A stretch of DNA of 64,000 nucleotides from a bacterium (GCA_016712675.1 JADJQR010000001.1:2046001-2110000); one strand, 5' to 3'; positions 1 through 8,384 are shown, counted from the first letter of the stretch. A program made the numbers and translations. Notes: a model not told the origin generated them from the letters alone.

Positions 1-279
1 GACACGACGAGCGAAGGCCCTGACGCCAAGGTGATGGACGACGACCTCAACACGAGCATCGGGCGGATGCTCTGCGACCTGAAGGATCGCGAGGCCAAGG
101 TGCTGCGTCTGTACTACGGCCTGGGCACCGACCAGGAACTGACGCTCGAGGAGATCGGGCAGATCATGGGCCTGACGCGCGAGCGCATCCGCCAGATCAA
201 GGAAGAGGCGTTCGAGAAGATCCGGACGAGCAAGTCGTTCAAGTACATGCAGGACTACGCGGAGGATCGTCTGGTCTGA
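1..279 (+). CDS. rpoD: RNA polymerase primary sigma factor, C-terminal end (partial)
   Basis: The window opens inside this gene; about 92 codons are open from base 1 to the stop. The residues form sigma70 region 4: a DREAKVLRLYYGLG helix, then the -35-binding helix-turn-helix LTLEEIGQIMGLTRERIRQIKEEA. The family role is promoter -35 recognition by RNA polymerase holoenzyme. The wording (RLYYGLG, LTLEEIG, TRERIRQIKE) resembles primary sigma factors of FCB bacteria more than ECF sigmas, which lack this exact signature. Regions 1-3 lie outside the window, so RpoD rather than an RpoS-like paralogue is an inference. A strong hairpin follows 36 bp downstream. Confidence 0.8.
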   Translation, partial: DTTSEGPDAKVMDDDLNTSIGRMLCDLKDREAKVLRLYYGLGTDQELTLEEIGQIMGLTRERIRQIKEEAFEKIRTSKSFKYMQDYAEDRLV

Positions 280-315
280 CCAGCGACGTGACGGGGCGAG
301 CGTTCGAGAGCATAC

Positions 316-341
316 GGGGTCCCGCCTCATGGCGGGACCCC
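316..341 (+). terminator. Terminator between rpoD and the convergent yigZ
   Basis: A perfect 11-bp stem (316-326 with 331-341, GGGGTCCCGCC and its complement) closes a TCAT loop and is followed by GCTTTCG. It lies between two convergent genes, so it may act in both directions; the T-tract is short on both sides. Confidence 0.7.
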
Positions 342-365
342 GCTTTCGTGCGCGGGACCCGGCTT

Positions 366-1079
366 TCAGCCCGTCTTCTCGCGCGGGACGATCGCGCCTG
401 CAGTGGCCTGCACGATGGCCTCGACAAAGCCGCGGCAGCCCGAATGGGGAAGCCAGATCTCCCAGGCGATCTGGACGCCGTAAGACTCGGTGAGCGGGTG
501 TCCACCGCGGCTTTCGACCACGGCAGCCACCAGATGCCGCAGGGCGTACGGGAACTCCACCTGGTAGACGCGGCCCAGGGGCAGATCGCCTGCGGTCGCG
601 TTCGACAAGGCGAGGGCTGCCGCAGAGCCGTAGGCACGTGCCAGCCCACCGGTGCCCAGCTTGACACCCCCGAAATACCGCACGACCACTACCAATGCGT
701 TGGTAAGGTCGGCCCTGCGCAAGGCTGCCAGGATGGGCTCTCCGGCGGTACCGGCGGGCTCGCCGTCATCGTGCCGGTATTCGCGGGGTGGCGGTGGCGT
801 TCCCAGGCGCCAGGCGCTGCACGCGTGGTGGGCAGCGTGGTTCTCGCGACGCAGGGCAGCCACGGCAGAGCGGGCCGTTTCCTCGTCGGGCGCGGGGATC
901 GCGAAACCCAGGAACCGTGACCGCTGTTCGGTCAACTCGGCCCGCCCCGGGCCGGTCAACACGCGCACGGCATCGGGCGGGAGTGGGGGCGGGGGCTGCG
1001 CATGGTCCGGACGCGGCACGGCCAATCCTCCCTCCGCTGGCCCGATTCCTCCCACCGGACGGCAGACAAACCCGTCCAT
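366..1079 (-). CDS. yigZ: YigZ/IMPACT family protein (UPF0029)
   Basis: A 237-residue protein with the N-terminal UPF0029 fold: SRFLGFAIP, then HHACSAWRLG, DDGEPAGTAGEPIL and VVVVRYFGGVKLGTGGLARAY, which are the diagnostic blocks of the YigZ/IMPACT family, followed by the DUF1949-like C-terminal half. Members are linked to translation and stress regulation through GCN1-type interactions in eukaryotes; the bacterial role is unsettled. Length is slightly above the usual 200-210 because of about 30 extra N-terminal residues. The start at 1079 is favoured because a promoter -10 box ends exactly 6 nt before this ATG, implying a leaderless mRNA; there is no Shine-Dalgarno sequence. Confidence 0.85.
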   Translation of the reverse strand: MDGFVCRPVGGIGPAEGGLAVPRPDHAQPPPPLPPDAVRVLTGPGRAELTEQRSRFLGFAIPAPDEETARSAVAALRRENHAAHHACSAWRLGTPPPPREYRHDDGEPAGTAGEPILAALRRADLTNALVVVVRYFGGVKLGTGGLARAYGSAAALALSNATAGDLPLGRVYQVEFPYALRHLVAAVVESRGGHPLTESYGVQIAWEIWLPHSGCRGFVEAIVQATAGAIVPREKTG

Positions 1080-1085
1080 CTCGGC

Positions 1086-1114
1086 ATGCTACAACCCAGG
1101 TCATTGATAGGCAA
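1086..1114 (-). promoter_or_regulatory. Sigma70-type promoter of yigZ, leaderless geometry
   Basis: On the minus strand, -35 TTGCCT (1114-1109), a 17-nt spacer and -10 TAGCAT (1091-1086). Only six bases (GCCGAG) separate the -10 box from the ATG at 1079, so transcription should begin at or next to the start codon. Confidence 0.55.
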
Positions 1115-1222
1115 GCGGTTGACGCAGGATGGCGCATCCCGGGCTGGCACGCGGCTTGCGGCGGCGTCCCGCGCGCGGTGCAGCCAAGCGGTGATGCCGG
1201 ACGTCGGGAGGGTTCCGATCCC

Positions 1223-1855
1223 ATGCCTCAACTCTCGGGTCGAAGACAACGCCTGGTCCTGGCCGGCGTGCTTGCGCTGTCGATGATTCCGGCGACGGTG
1301 TCCGCGGCAACGCCCGCGGTCGGTCGGCGATTGGCCCTGCCGACCAGCCGCCTCGGGCGCTCGGAAGCCGAGCCGCCGTTCGTGTGCGCGCAACTGGCCT
1401 TCGGTGGCGGATTCGAGCATGGGAACGGGCACGCCGGCTATGGGGTCGCGGTGGTGTTTCGGCCGGCGGCAGGGTCCGATTTCCTCGATTTCCTCTACGA
1501 CTGGAACACGGGTCTGGTGCTCCAGGCCGAGCGGTTGGGGCTGGGGGGCAAGGGCCGCGTGCTTTCGGCCGACCTGCTGTTGCGGCGCTACCTGGCCGAT
1601 CGAGGCGACGAACGAACCTCGATCCTCCCGTTCCTCGGGGCGGGACCGGGCGCCAGCAGCGCCTGGCCCGGAGTCGGTGATGATGCTCCCGGCCTGAAGT
1701 ACTGGTCGCTGGTGCTCGAAGGCGGCCAGGAATGGCGGTACGCGCGCGGGCATCTGCTGGTCATCAAGGGACAGGTGAGGATCCTGCGGCAGGACGGCGT
1801 CGATTGGACGACCTGGTCGGTGCAGGCAGGCCTGGGGCTGCCATTTCCCTGGTAG
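1223..1855 (+). CDS. Exported protein, possible outer-membrane beta-barrel
   Basis: A 210-residue protein with an N-terminal signal peptide (about residues 1-28: basic RRQR, then a hydrophobic stretch ending VSAATPA). The rest alternates polar and hydrophobic residues, is rich in Gly and aromatics (FGGGFEHGNGHAGYGVAVVF, LLLRRYLADRG), and ends in LGLPFPW. A terminal aromatic residue after beta strands is typical of outer-membrane barrels assembled by BAM, so a small barrel protein is inferred. No family was recognised. The start was chosen because GGGAGG lies just upstream (about 1207-1212); the frame stays open further 5' but without a signal peptide. Confidence 0.6.
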   Translation: MPQLSGRRQRLVLAGVLALSMIPATVSAATPAVGRRLALPTSRLGRSEAEPPFVCAQLAFGGGFEHGNGHAGYGVAVVFRPAAGSDFLDFLYDWNTGLVLQAERLGLGGKGRVLSADLLLRRYLADRGDERTSILPFLGAGPGASSAWPGVGDDAPGLKYWSLVLEGGQEWRYARGHLLVIKGQVRILRQDGVDWTTWSVQAGLGLPFPW

Positions 1856-1981
1856 GACGCCCAAACAGGTGGCCGGGAGCACCGGATGGCGTATATTCCC
1901 CGCTGTCGACGCGGCGTCACGCCGCACGTTCCCACGCTGATCGGGCGCGCCGGCCGGCAGGCAGCGCCGGCGAGGTCCACG

Positions 1982-2830
1982 ATGAACCACGCACTGGTCC
2001 ATAATTCGAGCCTCCGCGCCCGGCGGCTACCCGCCCTGTGGCGCCTGGGAGCCTTGGCGGCGCTTGCCAGCGGCATGATCGTCGCGGTGTCGCCGATCGG
2101 CGCCGTCGCGCAGGCCGAACTCACCTACCAGCAGTACCGGGAGATGGCTCGCCTAGCGGACGGCTTCGAGCACGTCGCGCAGTTTGAACCGCTGCACGGC
2201 GAGTCGGGGATGTTGCTAGCCATCGGCGAGCGCTTCGGCACCGTGCAGGTGCTGCGGTCGGACGGACTGGGCGTGCGCAGCGTCTGGAAGAGCAACCAGC
2301 TTGCCGGCATTCCCGAAGAGGTGATCGTCGCCGATCTCAGTGGCGATGGTCTCGACGACGCCCTGCTGTGCCGCACCTCGGCGGCGCGGATCTACGTGTG
2401 GAGCCTGGACGAGTTTTCGCCGCTCTGGGAATCGCTGTCCGGCGAGTACGCCGTGATCCAGTGCTTCACCGCGGCGAACGTCGACGAGGACCGCGCGGCG
2501 GAGGTCGTCATGGTGGCCGACAACCGCCTGGTCTACGTCGACGGTGGCACCTTCACGAAGCAGTTCACCAGCATCAACGAGTACGCAGCCACCCAGGTGC
2601 GCTGCGGCGATGTGGACGGGGACGGCAGGGCCGAGATCGTCCTGAATTCGGGCAAGGTCATCGACGCCGGGTCCGGCGACGTCGAATGGGAGGATGAGCC
2701 CTTCTTCGGGCGCATCGAGCTGCTCGACATCGATGGCAACGGTGTCCTGGAAGTCCTGACCGAGAACCCGGGTGGTGGCGCGCTCAAGGTGTTCGATATC
2801 GGTGGACGACGCGAGATCCGCTTCCAGTAG
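1982..2830 (+). CDS. Exported FG-GAP/VCBS repeat protein
   Basis: A 282-residue protein with a signal peptide (about 1-45, hydrophobic core LGALAALASGMIVAVSPIG, cleavage near AVAQA). The mature part carries repeated calcium-binding blades: VADLSGDGLDDALL, NVDEDRAAEVVM, CGDVDGDGRAEIVL and LDIDGNGVLEVL. These D-x-D/N-G-D motifs define the integrin-type FG-GAP/VCBS beta-propeller, usually extracellular and used in adhesion or ligand binding. Four visible blades are too few for a closed seven-blade propeller, so it may be a partial propeller or oligomerise. A TATATT -10-like box lies at 1892-1897. The gene ends 15 bp from the convergent dsbD stop with no obvious hairpin between. Confidence 0.7.
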   Translation: MNHALVHNSSLRARRLPALWRLGALAALASGMIVAVSPIGAVAQAELTYQQYREMARLADGFEHVAQFEPLHGESGMLLAIGERFGTVQVLRSDGLGVRSVWKSNQLAGIPEEVIVADLSGDGLDDALLCRTSAARIYVWSLDEFSPLWESLSGEYAVIQCFTAANVDEDRAAEVVMVADNRLVYVDGGTFTKQFTSINEYAATQVRCGDVDGDGRAEIVLNSGKVIDAGSGDVEWEDEPFFGRIELLDIDGNGVLEVLTENPGGGALKVFDIGGRREIRFQ

Positions 2831-2845
2831 ACGCGGCCGGGGTGC

Positions 2846-4654
2846 TCAGCGGACGCCCTGCATGAGCGCCAGCATCTCCGCCGCCGGGACGAAGCCGGTC
2901 GAACGCGCCCGGAGGATCTCGCCGCGGCTGTCGATGAAGACCACGCGCGGCAGCCCCGAGACGCCGAACTCCTCCTTGATCGCCGACATCTCCTGGTCGT
3001 CGGTCGCGGTGGCGTCGATCTTCACGGTGGCCCAGCGGGCCGACTCCGCGACGACCGCCGGATCGACCCACACCGCCTTGTCCAGCTTCTTGCAGTACAC
3101 GCACCACGTTGCCCAGAAATCGACGAGGACCGGGCGCCCCGCTTCCCGGGCGGCGGCACGGATCACGTCAAGTCGGGCCCTCGCGCCAGGGCCGGTGGCG
3201 ATGACCTCCCAGGGCACCTTGCCGGCCGTGACGGCCGGCGCGGCAGCCAGCGACGGTGACGTTCCGGCAGTGGCCCTCGCCACGGGCGGGGCGGTCGGTA
3301 CGGTCTCCGCCGTCGCCGGTAACAGCGGTGACGGGATCAGGAACCCGTAGTGTAGAAACGACCCGACCAGCAGCCAGAGTCCGGTCACGAAGACGACCAG
3401 TCCAAGCGCAAGGCGCGTGCGCGGCCACCAGCCCCATTCCTCCCGCGGGCGGTCGAAGGCGCCCATGAACACCGCCGTCAGGATCGCCGCCAGGCCGGCC
3501 AGCGGGTAGTACACCGGCGCGGGCAGGACGACGCCCGGGCGGACGAACCAGAACGCCATGACCACCAGCAGTAGCCCCATGGCGCGCTTGATCGTGTCCA
3601 TCCAGCCGCCGCTGCGCGGCAATGAGCCCAGCAGGGCCGGGAAGGTCCCTACCCCGATCAGCAGCAGGCCCATGCCCAGCCCGAAGGTGAACAGCGAGAA
3701 GAAGCCGAGGACCCAGTTGCCGGTCGTCGCCACCCAGACCAGGAGGGCGGCCAGGAACGGACCCACACAGGGCGACGCCACCAGGCCCGCGACCAGGCCC
3801 ATGGCGAAGACCCCGAGCAGGCCGCCGCGTCCGCCGCCCGGTCCGGCCAGACGGTCGCGCAGGAAAGCCGGAGCCTGCAGTTCGAAGGCGCCGAACATGC
3901 TGAACGCGAGAACCAGCAGCAGCACGGCGATGGGGGCCACCACGGCCGGGCTCTGCATCAGGGCCGTGATGCCGCTGAAGACAGAGGCGCTGAGGGCGCC
4001 GAGCACCGCATACACCAGCGCCATGCCCAGGACGTAGGTGACTGACAGGCCCAGCCCGTGCAGGGCGCCCTTCTCCTGGCTGCGCGCGCCGATGACCGCG
4101 AGCGTGATCGGGATCATCGGGTAGATGCAAGGCGAGAGGCTCATCAGGAGACCGAAGCCGAAGACCAGCAGCAGGAAGAAGGGGAGCCCGCGGCGATCGA
4201 GGAAGTCCTGGATGCGGTTGGAGGACCAGCCGCTGCCATAGGCGATCTCGATCTCCAGCGGCGCCTCTGCGGACAGCGGTGTGCCGTCCGCCGTGGCGGC
4301 CTTCGCCGTGACGGTCAAGGCGTGGCGACCGGTCCGTGCGTCGCCGGGGACGGGCGCGGCCCACTCGAGCAACCAGGCGCCGTTCTCGCCCGGCGTGACC
4401 CGGGGAGGATAAGGTGCGCCCAGCAGCTGTCCGCCGCCCGCGGCCGCGACGTCGACCTCCACCGTGGCCGAATCCAGGAACTCGTCGGCGGCCGGGGTGA
4501 CCACCACGTCGAGAACGAGATCGTGGCCAGGCTCGATCCCGATTTGGCGGGCGGTTGCGCGCACCTCCAGGCCGGCAGCGGGACGGGCGAATGCCGAAAG
4601 CAGCAGGCAGGTCAGCACGAGCGACGGGAACGGGGCGCGGTGGACGGGGTACAT
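2846..4654 (-). CDS. dsbD: Thiol:disulfide interchange protein DsbD
   Basis: A 602-residue inner-membrane electron conduit that passes reducing power from cytoplasmic thioredoxin to periplasmic substrates. In order: signal peptide (about 1-28), a periplasmic N-terminal domain (about 29-145), the CcdA/DsbD membrane core from about 150 with LSPCIYPMIP (Cys176) and a second cysteine motif ASPCVGPF, and a C-terminal thioredoxin domain with WCVYC (Cys518 and Cys521). The length matches the family (about 560-620). An obvious Cys pair in the N-terminal domain is not seen, so that domain may differ from E. coli DsbD-alpha. GGGAG lies before the ATG. It is divergent from a TlpA-like thioredoxin, a sensible partner. 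Confidence 0.9.
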   Translation of the reverse strand: MYPVHRAPFPSLVLTCLLLSAFARPAAGLEVRATARQIGIEPGHDLVLDVVVTPAADEFLDSATVEVDVAAAGGGQLLGAPYPPRVTPGENGAWLLEWAAPVPGDARTGRHALTVTAKAATADGTPLSAEAPLEIEIAYGSGWSSNRIQDFLDRRGLPFFLLLVFGFGLLMSLSPCIYPMIPITLAVIGARSQEKGALHGLGLSVTYVLGMALVYAVLGALSASVFSGITALMQSPAVVAPIAVLLLVLAFSMFGAFELQAPAFLRDRLAGPGGGRGGLLGVFAMGLVAGLVASPCVGPFLAALLVWVATTGNWVLGFFSLFTFGLGMGLLLIGVGTFPALLGSLPRSGGWMDTIKRAMGLLLVVMAFWFVRPGVVLPAPVYYPLAGLAAILTAVFMGAFDRPREEWGWWPRTRLALGLVVFVTGLWLLVGSFLHYGFLIPSPLLPATAETVPTAPPVARATAGTSPSLAAAPAVTAGKVPWEVIATGPGARARLDVIRAAAREAGRPVLVDFWATWCVYCKKLDKAVWVDPAVVAESARWATVKIDATATDDQEMSAIKEEFGVSGLPRVVFIDSRGEILRARSTGFVPAAEMLALMQGVR

Positions 4655-4715
4655 CGGGACTCCCTGGCTCTGGGGTCAGCGCGAAGCGGGTGGCGCCGGC
4701 GGTCAAGGTGCGCCT

Positions 4716-4743
4716 AGAATAAGCCATATAGTCCGGGCGACAA
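4716..4743 (-). promoter_or_regulatory. Likely dsbD promoter
   Basis: On the minus strand TTGTCG (4743-4738), a 16-nt spacer and TATTCT (4721-4716) give a plausible sigma70 promoter about 60 nt before dsbD. A second AT-rich hexamer on the plus strand (TATAGT, 4727-4732) could serve the divergent tlpA gene, but I found no good -35 for it. Confidence 0.4.
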
Positions 4744-4809
4744 GCTCGGGTTCCCCGGCGCCGGCAGCGGCGCCGAGTCTGCATGGGAAGCACTGCGGAT
4801 GGAGGCGGA

Positions 4810-5376
4810 ATGGTCAGGTCGTTCAGCTACGGGGCCGCGCTGCGGCTGGGCTCGATGGTGGTGGCGGCGGCGGCGTTGGCGATGCTGGCCGGTGGCGCCT
4901 GTCGCGGCAAGGGTGCCGAAGCCCGGGCTCCGGGCGGCGGGGGCGGCGGCAGGATCGGCACCGGGGTGGGGGATTTCCGTGTCGTTGCGCTGGACGGACA
5001 GGAGCTGACCGGCTCCGCGCTGCACGGCAAGGTCGTCCTGGTCGATTTCTGGGACACCTGGTGCGGTCCCTGTCTGCGGGCCATGCCGCACCTGAAGGAG
5101 CTCGGCCAGGCGCACGAGGGGCAGGTGGTCATCATCGCGGTGGCGATCGGGCAGGAGGGTGAGGCGAAGGTGCGGGAGGTTATGGCCCGCTACGACTTGA
5201 GGTTCCCGGTGGCACTGCTCGCGGCGCAGGGCGACCTCACGACGGCGTTCGGCGAGATTGCGGCGCTGCCGACGACGTTCCTGGTGGATCAGGAGGGCGT
5301 GATCCGTCAACGCTGGGTCGGCGCGCAATCGCCCGCCACGTACGAGAAATCGGTGCGCGAACTGCTGGGAGCTTGA
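4810..5376 (+). CDS. TlpA-like periplasmic thioredoxin
   Basis: A 188-residue exported thioredoxin-fold protein of the TlpA/ResA class. Residues 1-31 are a signal sequence with a hydrophobic core; a cysteine in GGACRGKG could be lipidated, although the lipobox is poor. A Gly/Ala-rich linker leads into the catalytic domain: VDFWDTWCGPC (Cys85, Cys88), then the cis-Pro loop LPTTFLVD and GVIRQRWVG. Such proteins reduce disulfides or keep cytochrome c haem sites reduced, and depend on DsbD or CcdA for electrons; dsbD is divergently placed 155 bp away. The start at 4810 follows GGAGG; an in-frame ATG at 4783 is less likely. Confidence 0.8.
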   Translation: MVRSFSYGAALRLGSMVVAAAALAMLAGGACRGKGAEARAPGGGGGGRIGTGVGDFRVVALDGQELTGSALHGKVVLVDFWDTWCGPCLRAMPHLKELGQAHEGQVVIIAVAIGQEGEAKVREVMARYDLRFPVALLAAQGDLTTAFGEIAALPTTFLVDQEGVIRQRWVGAQSPATYEKSVRELLGA

Positions 5377-5411
5377 AGGCGACGTTCCGTACGGTGGGAG
5401 AAATAGAAGAA

Positions 5412-5441
5412 CCCCTGGCTGCGGTTGCCTGCAGCCAGGGG
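5412..5441 (-). terminator. Rho-independent terminator reading leftward
   Basis: A perfect 11-bp stem (5412-5422 with 5431-5441, CCCCTGGCTGC) with an 8-nt loop. Read on the minus strand it is followed by TTCTTCTATTTCT, a proper U-rich tail; read on the plus strand there is none. It therefore terminates leftward transcription from the 21-codon ORF and/or the PP2C gene. It may also block read-through from tlpA. Confidence 0.75.
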
Positions 5442-5455
5442 CTAGAGAGCGCTGG

Positions 5456-5521
5456 TCATTTTCTCAACCACCAAAAGAGATCGATCAGCGACAACGTCAG
5501 CACGAAGATGCCCGTTTCCAT
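5456..5521 (-). CDS. Candidate 21-residue membrane peptide gene
   Basis: A short ORF on the minus strand: ATG at 5521, stop at 5456. The peptide begins METGIFVLTL, continues SLIDLFWW and ends LRK. It has one strongly hydrophobic segment (about residues 5-19) with a basic C-terminus, as in single-span mini-proteins. A purine-rich AAAGGGGGGA lies 6 nt before the ATG, and 14 bp after the stop comes a convincing leftward terminator (5412-5441). It is 135 bp downstream of the PP2C gene and could be the last gene of that transcript; I saw no clear promoter of its own. It is too short for normal gene callers. It could be a structural mini-protein, a type I toxin-like peptide, or chance. Confidence 0.45.
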   Translation of the reverse strand: METGIFVLTLSLIDLFWWLRK

Positions 5522-5656
5522 CCCGATCCCCCCTTTCCCCGGTTGGAGCCAGAAGGAACACCTGCACTGGATTCGACCGCCGGTGCCGCCACTTGAGCGA
5601 TTCCCGCCCGTGCAGGAACCGGGCAGCGACGTCACCTGAGGGAATCCTTAGCAAGT

Positions 5657-8203
5657 TCAAGGCCGGATGGAGGGCGTAGGGGCTGGCGATTCAGGCAACT
5701 TGTTGACGTGAAGCAACATGGCTGTCTGGTCGTCCGATCGACGATGGTGGCCGAAGGTGTCCACCGCCGCGAAGAGCTGCTCAAGTACCGTGGCTGGGTG
5801 GCTTTCCGCCGCATTCTCGACCAGTGTGATCAGGCGTTCGGCGTCGAAGAAGTCGCCCTGCGGGTCGCGCTGCTCGGTCAAGCCGTCCGTGTACAGGAAG
5901 AGCCGGTCGCCGGGTTCCAGGCGGATCGTGCCCTCGCGGTACGGGTAGCCGGGCTCGACGCCGAGCACCGGCCCGCCCTTGCGCAGGTACTGGCGGCCGG
6001 GCGCTGTCGCGCGCAGCAGAACCGGAGGCTCCATGCCGGCGTTGCTGTAGGCCAGAAGCCCGCTGGTGGGATCCCAGACCGCGTAGAAGAAGCAGATGAA
6101 GCTGCCCTCGCCGACCAGCGAGGCGACAACCGGGTTCATGCGCGTGACCACCGCGCGCGGACTGTCGCTTCGCTCGGCGGCCAGGCGGAAAGCCACCCGT
6201 AACGAACTCATCATCAGCGCGGCCGGGATGCCCTTGCCCGCGACATCGCCGATGGCGAGCGCCACGCGACCCCCCTCCATCGTGAAGTAGTCGAAATAGT
6301 CGCCTCCGACGGTGCGGCAGGGTTCGTTGTGGCCGCAAATGATGCCGTGCGGTGTTGCCAGGGGCGCCACCGGCAGCAGGTTGGCCTGGATGCCGCGCGC
6401 GACCTCGAGTTCCGTCTCCAGGCGCCGCACGCGAAGGCGTTCCTCGTAGAGCTGCCGACTCTCGACGACGGGGCCGGCCTGGACCGCAAGTGCCTGAAGG
6501 TTCGCCACGTCTTCCTGGCCGTAGAGCTGACCGCCGGTCTTGGGGCCGAAAGCCAGGAAGCCGAGCAGCCGGTTGCCGGAGACCAGGGGCACCAGCAACT
6601 CCGCATCGAGGGAGCGGACGAACTGCCAGGTCTCTTCGCCGGTGGCACCGCCGGGGTTGAAGTCCTCGAGCTCCTCGCAGAACACGGGGCGGCGCACGCG
6701 ATCCAGCAAGTGGGTCAGGGGATCGTCGGCCGCGAGCGTGCCACCCGCCACGGACCGGCCGGCCGGACGCCGCGCCCGCACGGAGAAACCGCGCGCCGGG
6801 CTGCCGGTGGCCAGCACGATCGCGAAGCTCCGGGGACGGAAGAGCTCGCCCAGGGACTGATCGAGGTGTTCCAGTACCGCGTCGACCTCGATCAGGCCCG
6901 TCAGGCGGTCGGCCAGGCGCGCGATCGCCTCGCGATTGGCGCGCCGGGAAGGATAGAAGGCGATGTCGACAAGCCTCTGCACGCGGCCCCGCAGCGGCGC
7001 GATCACGAGCGCCGTCCCTGCCACCAGGAGGACCAGCACGTAGGAGGAGTCGACGGCGAACCGCGCCGACAGGAACGTCCCGACCGCCACCGTGACCAGC
7101 AGGTACCCGATGACGACCAGCGCGGTCAGCGCGCCGTAGATCAGGCCGATGCGGACGACGAACGCGGTGTCGAGCGCCCCGTAGCGCATGATGGCCAGCG
7201 CGAAGCTCGCCGGTACCAGCAGGAGCGAGAGGCCCAGGTAGCTCAGGTGCGGAGCGCTGGCATCGGGCGCGAGGCTGCCAAGGGCCATCGTCACCAGGAA
7301 GGGCACGAGCCCGGCCGTCAGCCCCGCGAGGATCACCAGCATCTTGGTCCGGCGGATGGGCCGGTCGCGCCGGAAGGCACCGCGACCGAAGCGGACGAGC
7401 CCGGCCAGGATGAACGTGAGCATGTAGACGATCGAGATGGTGCCCAGCGCCGCTTCGGTGGCGCCCGCCGGGCGGGTGCCCCGGAGCGCCTCGGAGATCG
7501 CCGCAGCGGCGAACAGGACCCAGGCCGGCACCAGCAGCCACCTCATGGCCGTGGCGCCGGATCGGCCGGGGCGCCAGGGCGAAGGGAACTGGAGGAAGAA
7601 ACGCAGCACGTACGCCGGCAGAAGGTACTGCAGCAGGGCACGGACGTGGGCCTTGGCCAGCACGAAGTCGAGGCTGTCGACGTCCGGAACATCGATGAGG
7701 AAGAACGCGAAAATCGCGCACATGGCGAAGAAATTGCGGGCCACCGGATCGGCCCGCCGGGCCAGGACCCACCACCCGATGAGCAGGAAGGCCAGGCCGC
7801 TGATCCACTGCGTGTACTGCGTGACCATCGCCGCGTGCGAGGGCGGGTCGGGGTCCAGCGTGACGGCCAGCGTGCGGCTGCCACGTTCCAGTTCGACCTG
7901 CAGGGGCTCGAGCCGGTAGTGCCCCGCGGTGGCCGCGTAGTACTCCATCATCCGCGGGATCGGGCGTCCATCGATGGTCAGGATGCGGTCGCCGGCGCGG
8001 ACTCCGGCACGTTCCGCCGGACCTCCGGGTTCGACACGCAGGACGCGCATCTCGAGTACCGAGACACCGTACTCGGCCCGCCGCGCGATGTGGAAGGCGG
8101 CCGGCAGCAGGAGCGCCAGCAGGAGCGGTGCCGCGACCAGCAGGGCCAACGCCCTGGTGACGCGCTCGAAACGGGTCTGGTGATGCCCGGCAGGGTGCCG
8201 CAC
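5657..8203 (-). CDS. PDZ / multi-spanning membrane / GAF / PP2C serine phosphatase
   Basis: An 848-residue membrane-anchored regulator. In order: transmembrane helix (about 15-37); PDZ domain (about 50-115, AGVRAGDRILTIDGRPIP); a block of about seven transmembrane helices (about 130-410); a GAF-like domain (about 470-610, LVPLVSGNRLLGFLAFG); and a SpoIIE/RsbU PP2C phosphatase (about 635-835) with the metal motifs GGDYFDYF and AIGDVAGKG, then YSNAGMEPPVLL, FLYTDGLTE and the terminal SDDQTAML. Relatives dephosphorylate anti-anti-sigma factors in partner-switching stress cascades; no RsbV/RsbW-like partner is nearby. The GTG start at 8203 has GGAG 8 nt upstream; the frame is open to 8392, but that extension looks non-coding. 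Confidence 0.8.
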   Translation of the reverse strand: MRHPAGHHQTRFERVTRALALLVAAPLLLALLLPAAFHIARRAEYGVSVLEMRVLRVEPGGPAERAGVRAGDRILTIDGRPIPRMMEYYAATAGHYRLEPLQVELERGSRTLAVTLDPDPPSHAAMVTQYTQWISGLAFLLIGWWVLARRADPVARNFFAMCAIFAFFLIDVPDVDSLDFVLAKAHVRALLQYLLPAYVLRFFLQFPSPWRPGRSGATAMRWLLVPAWVLFAAAAISEALRGTRPAGATEAALGTISIVYMLTFILAGLVRFGRGAFRRDRPIRRTKMLVILAGLTAGLVPFLVTMALGSLAPDASAPHLSYLGLSLLLVPASFALAIMRYGALDTAFVVRIGLIYGALTALVVIGYLLVTVAVGTFLSARFAVDSSYVLVLLVAGTALVIAPLRGRVQRLVDIAFYPSRRANREAIARLADRLTGLIEVDAVLEHLDQSLGELFRPRSFAIVLATGSPARGFSVRARRPAGRSVAGGTLAADDPLTHLLDRVRRPVFCEELEDFNPGGATGEETWQFVRSLDAELLVPLVSGNRLLGFLAFGPKTGGQLYGQEDVANLQALAVQAGPVVESRQLYEERLRVRRLETELEVARGIQANLLPVAPLATPHGIICGHNEPCRTVGGDYFDYFTMEGGRVALAIGDVAGKGIPAALMMSSLRVAFRLAAERSDSPRAVVTRMNPVVASLVGEGSFICFFYAVWDPTSGLLAYSNAGMEPPVLLRATAPGRQYLRKGGPVLGVEPGYPYREGTIRLEPGDRLFLYTDGLTEQRDPQGDFFDAERLITLVENAAESHPATVLEQLFAAVDTFGHHRRSDDQTAMLLHVNKLPESPAPTPSIRP

Positions 8204-8352
8204 GGCGCTGCTCCGTCCGGATACGCATCCGGCGTGGCCGGAGGCTCGACGAGGCCATTGTACCACGGCCGCGTCGGGCGCCAAGCTCCACCTGTGGAGT
8301 CTGCCGCCACGGTGCCGGGGCCGACACCCGCTCATGCAGGCAGCACGAACAG

Positions 8353-8384
8353 ACGGAGGGCCCGGGTTCGCCCGGGCCCTCCGT
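8353..8384 (-). terminator. Hairpin terminator downstream of the 8.4-9.0 kb gene
   Basis: A perfect 14-bp stem (8353-8366 with 8371-8384) with a four-base loop, 20 bp beyond the stop of the leftward gene at 8405-9007. There is no real T-run on the minus strand (CTGTTCGTG), so termination may be partial and allow read-through into the PP2C gene. Confidence 0.55.

Noticed and set aside
5373-5639. An 88-codon plus-strand frame after tlpA
   Set aside because: No ribosome binding site or domain; it runs through the strong hairpin at 5412-5441 and lies opposite the short peptide ORF, which has better signals.
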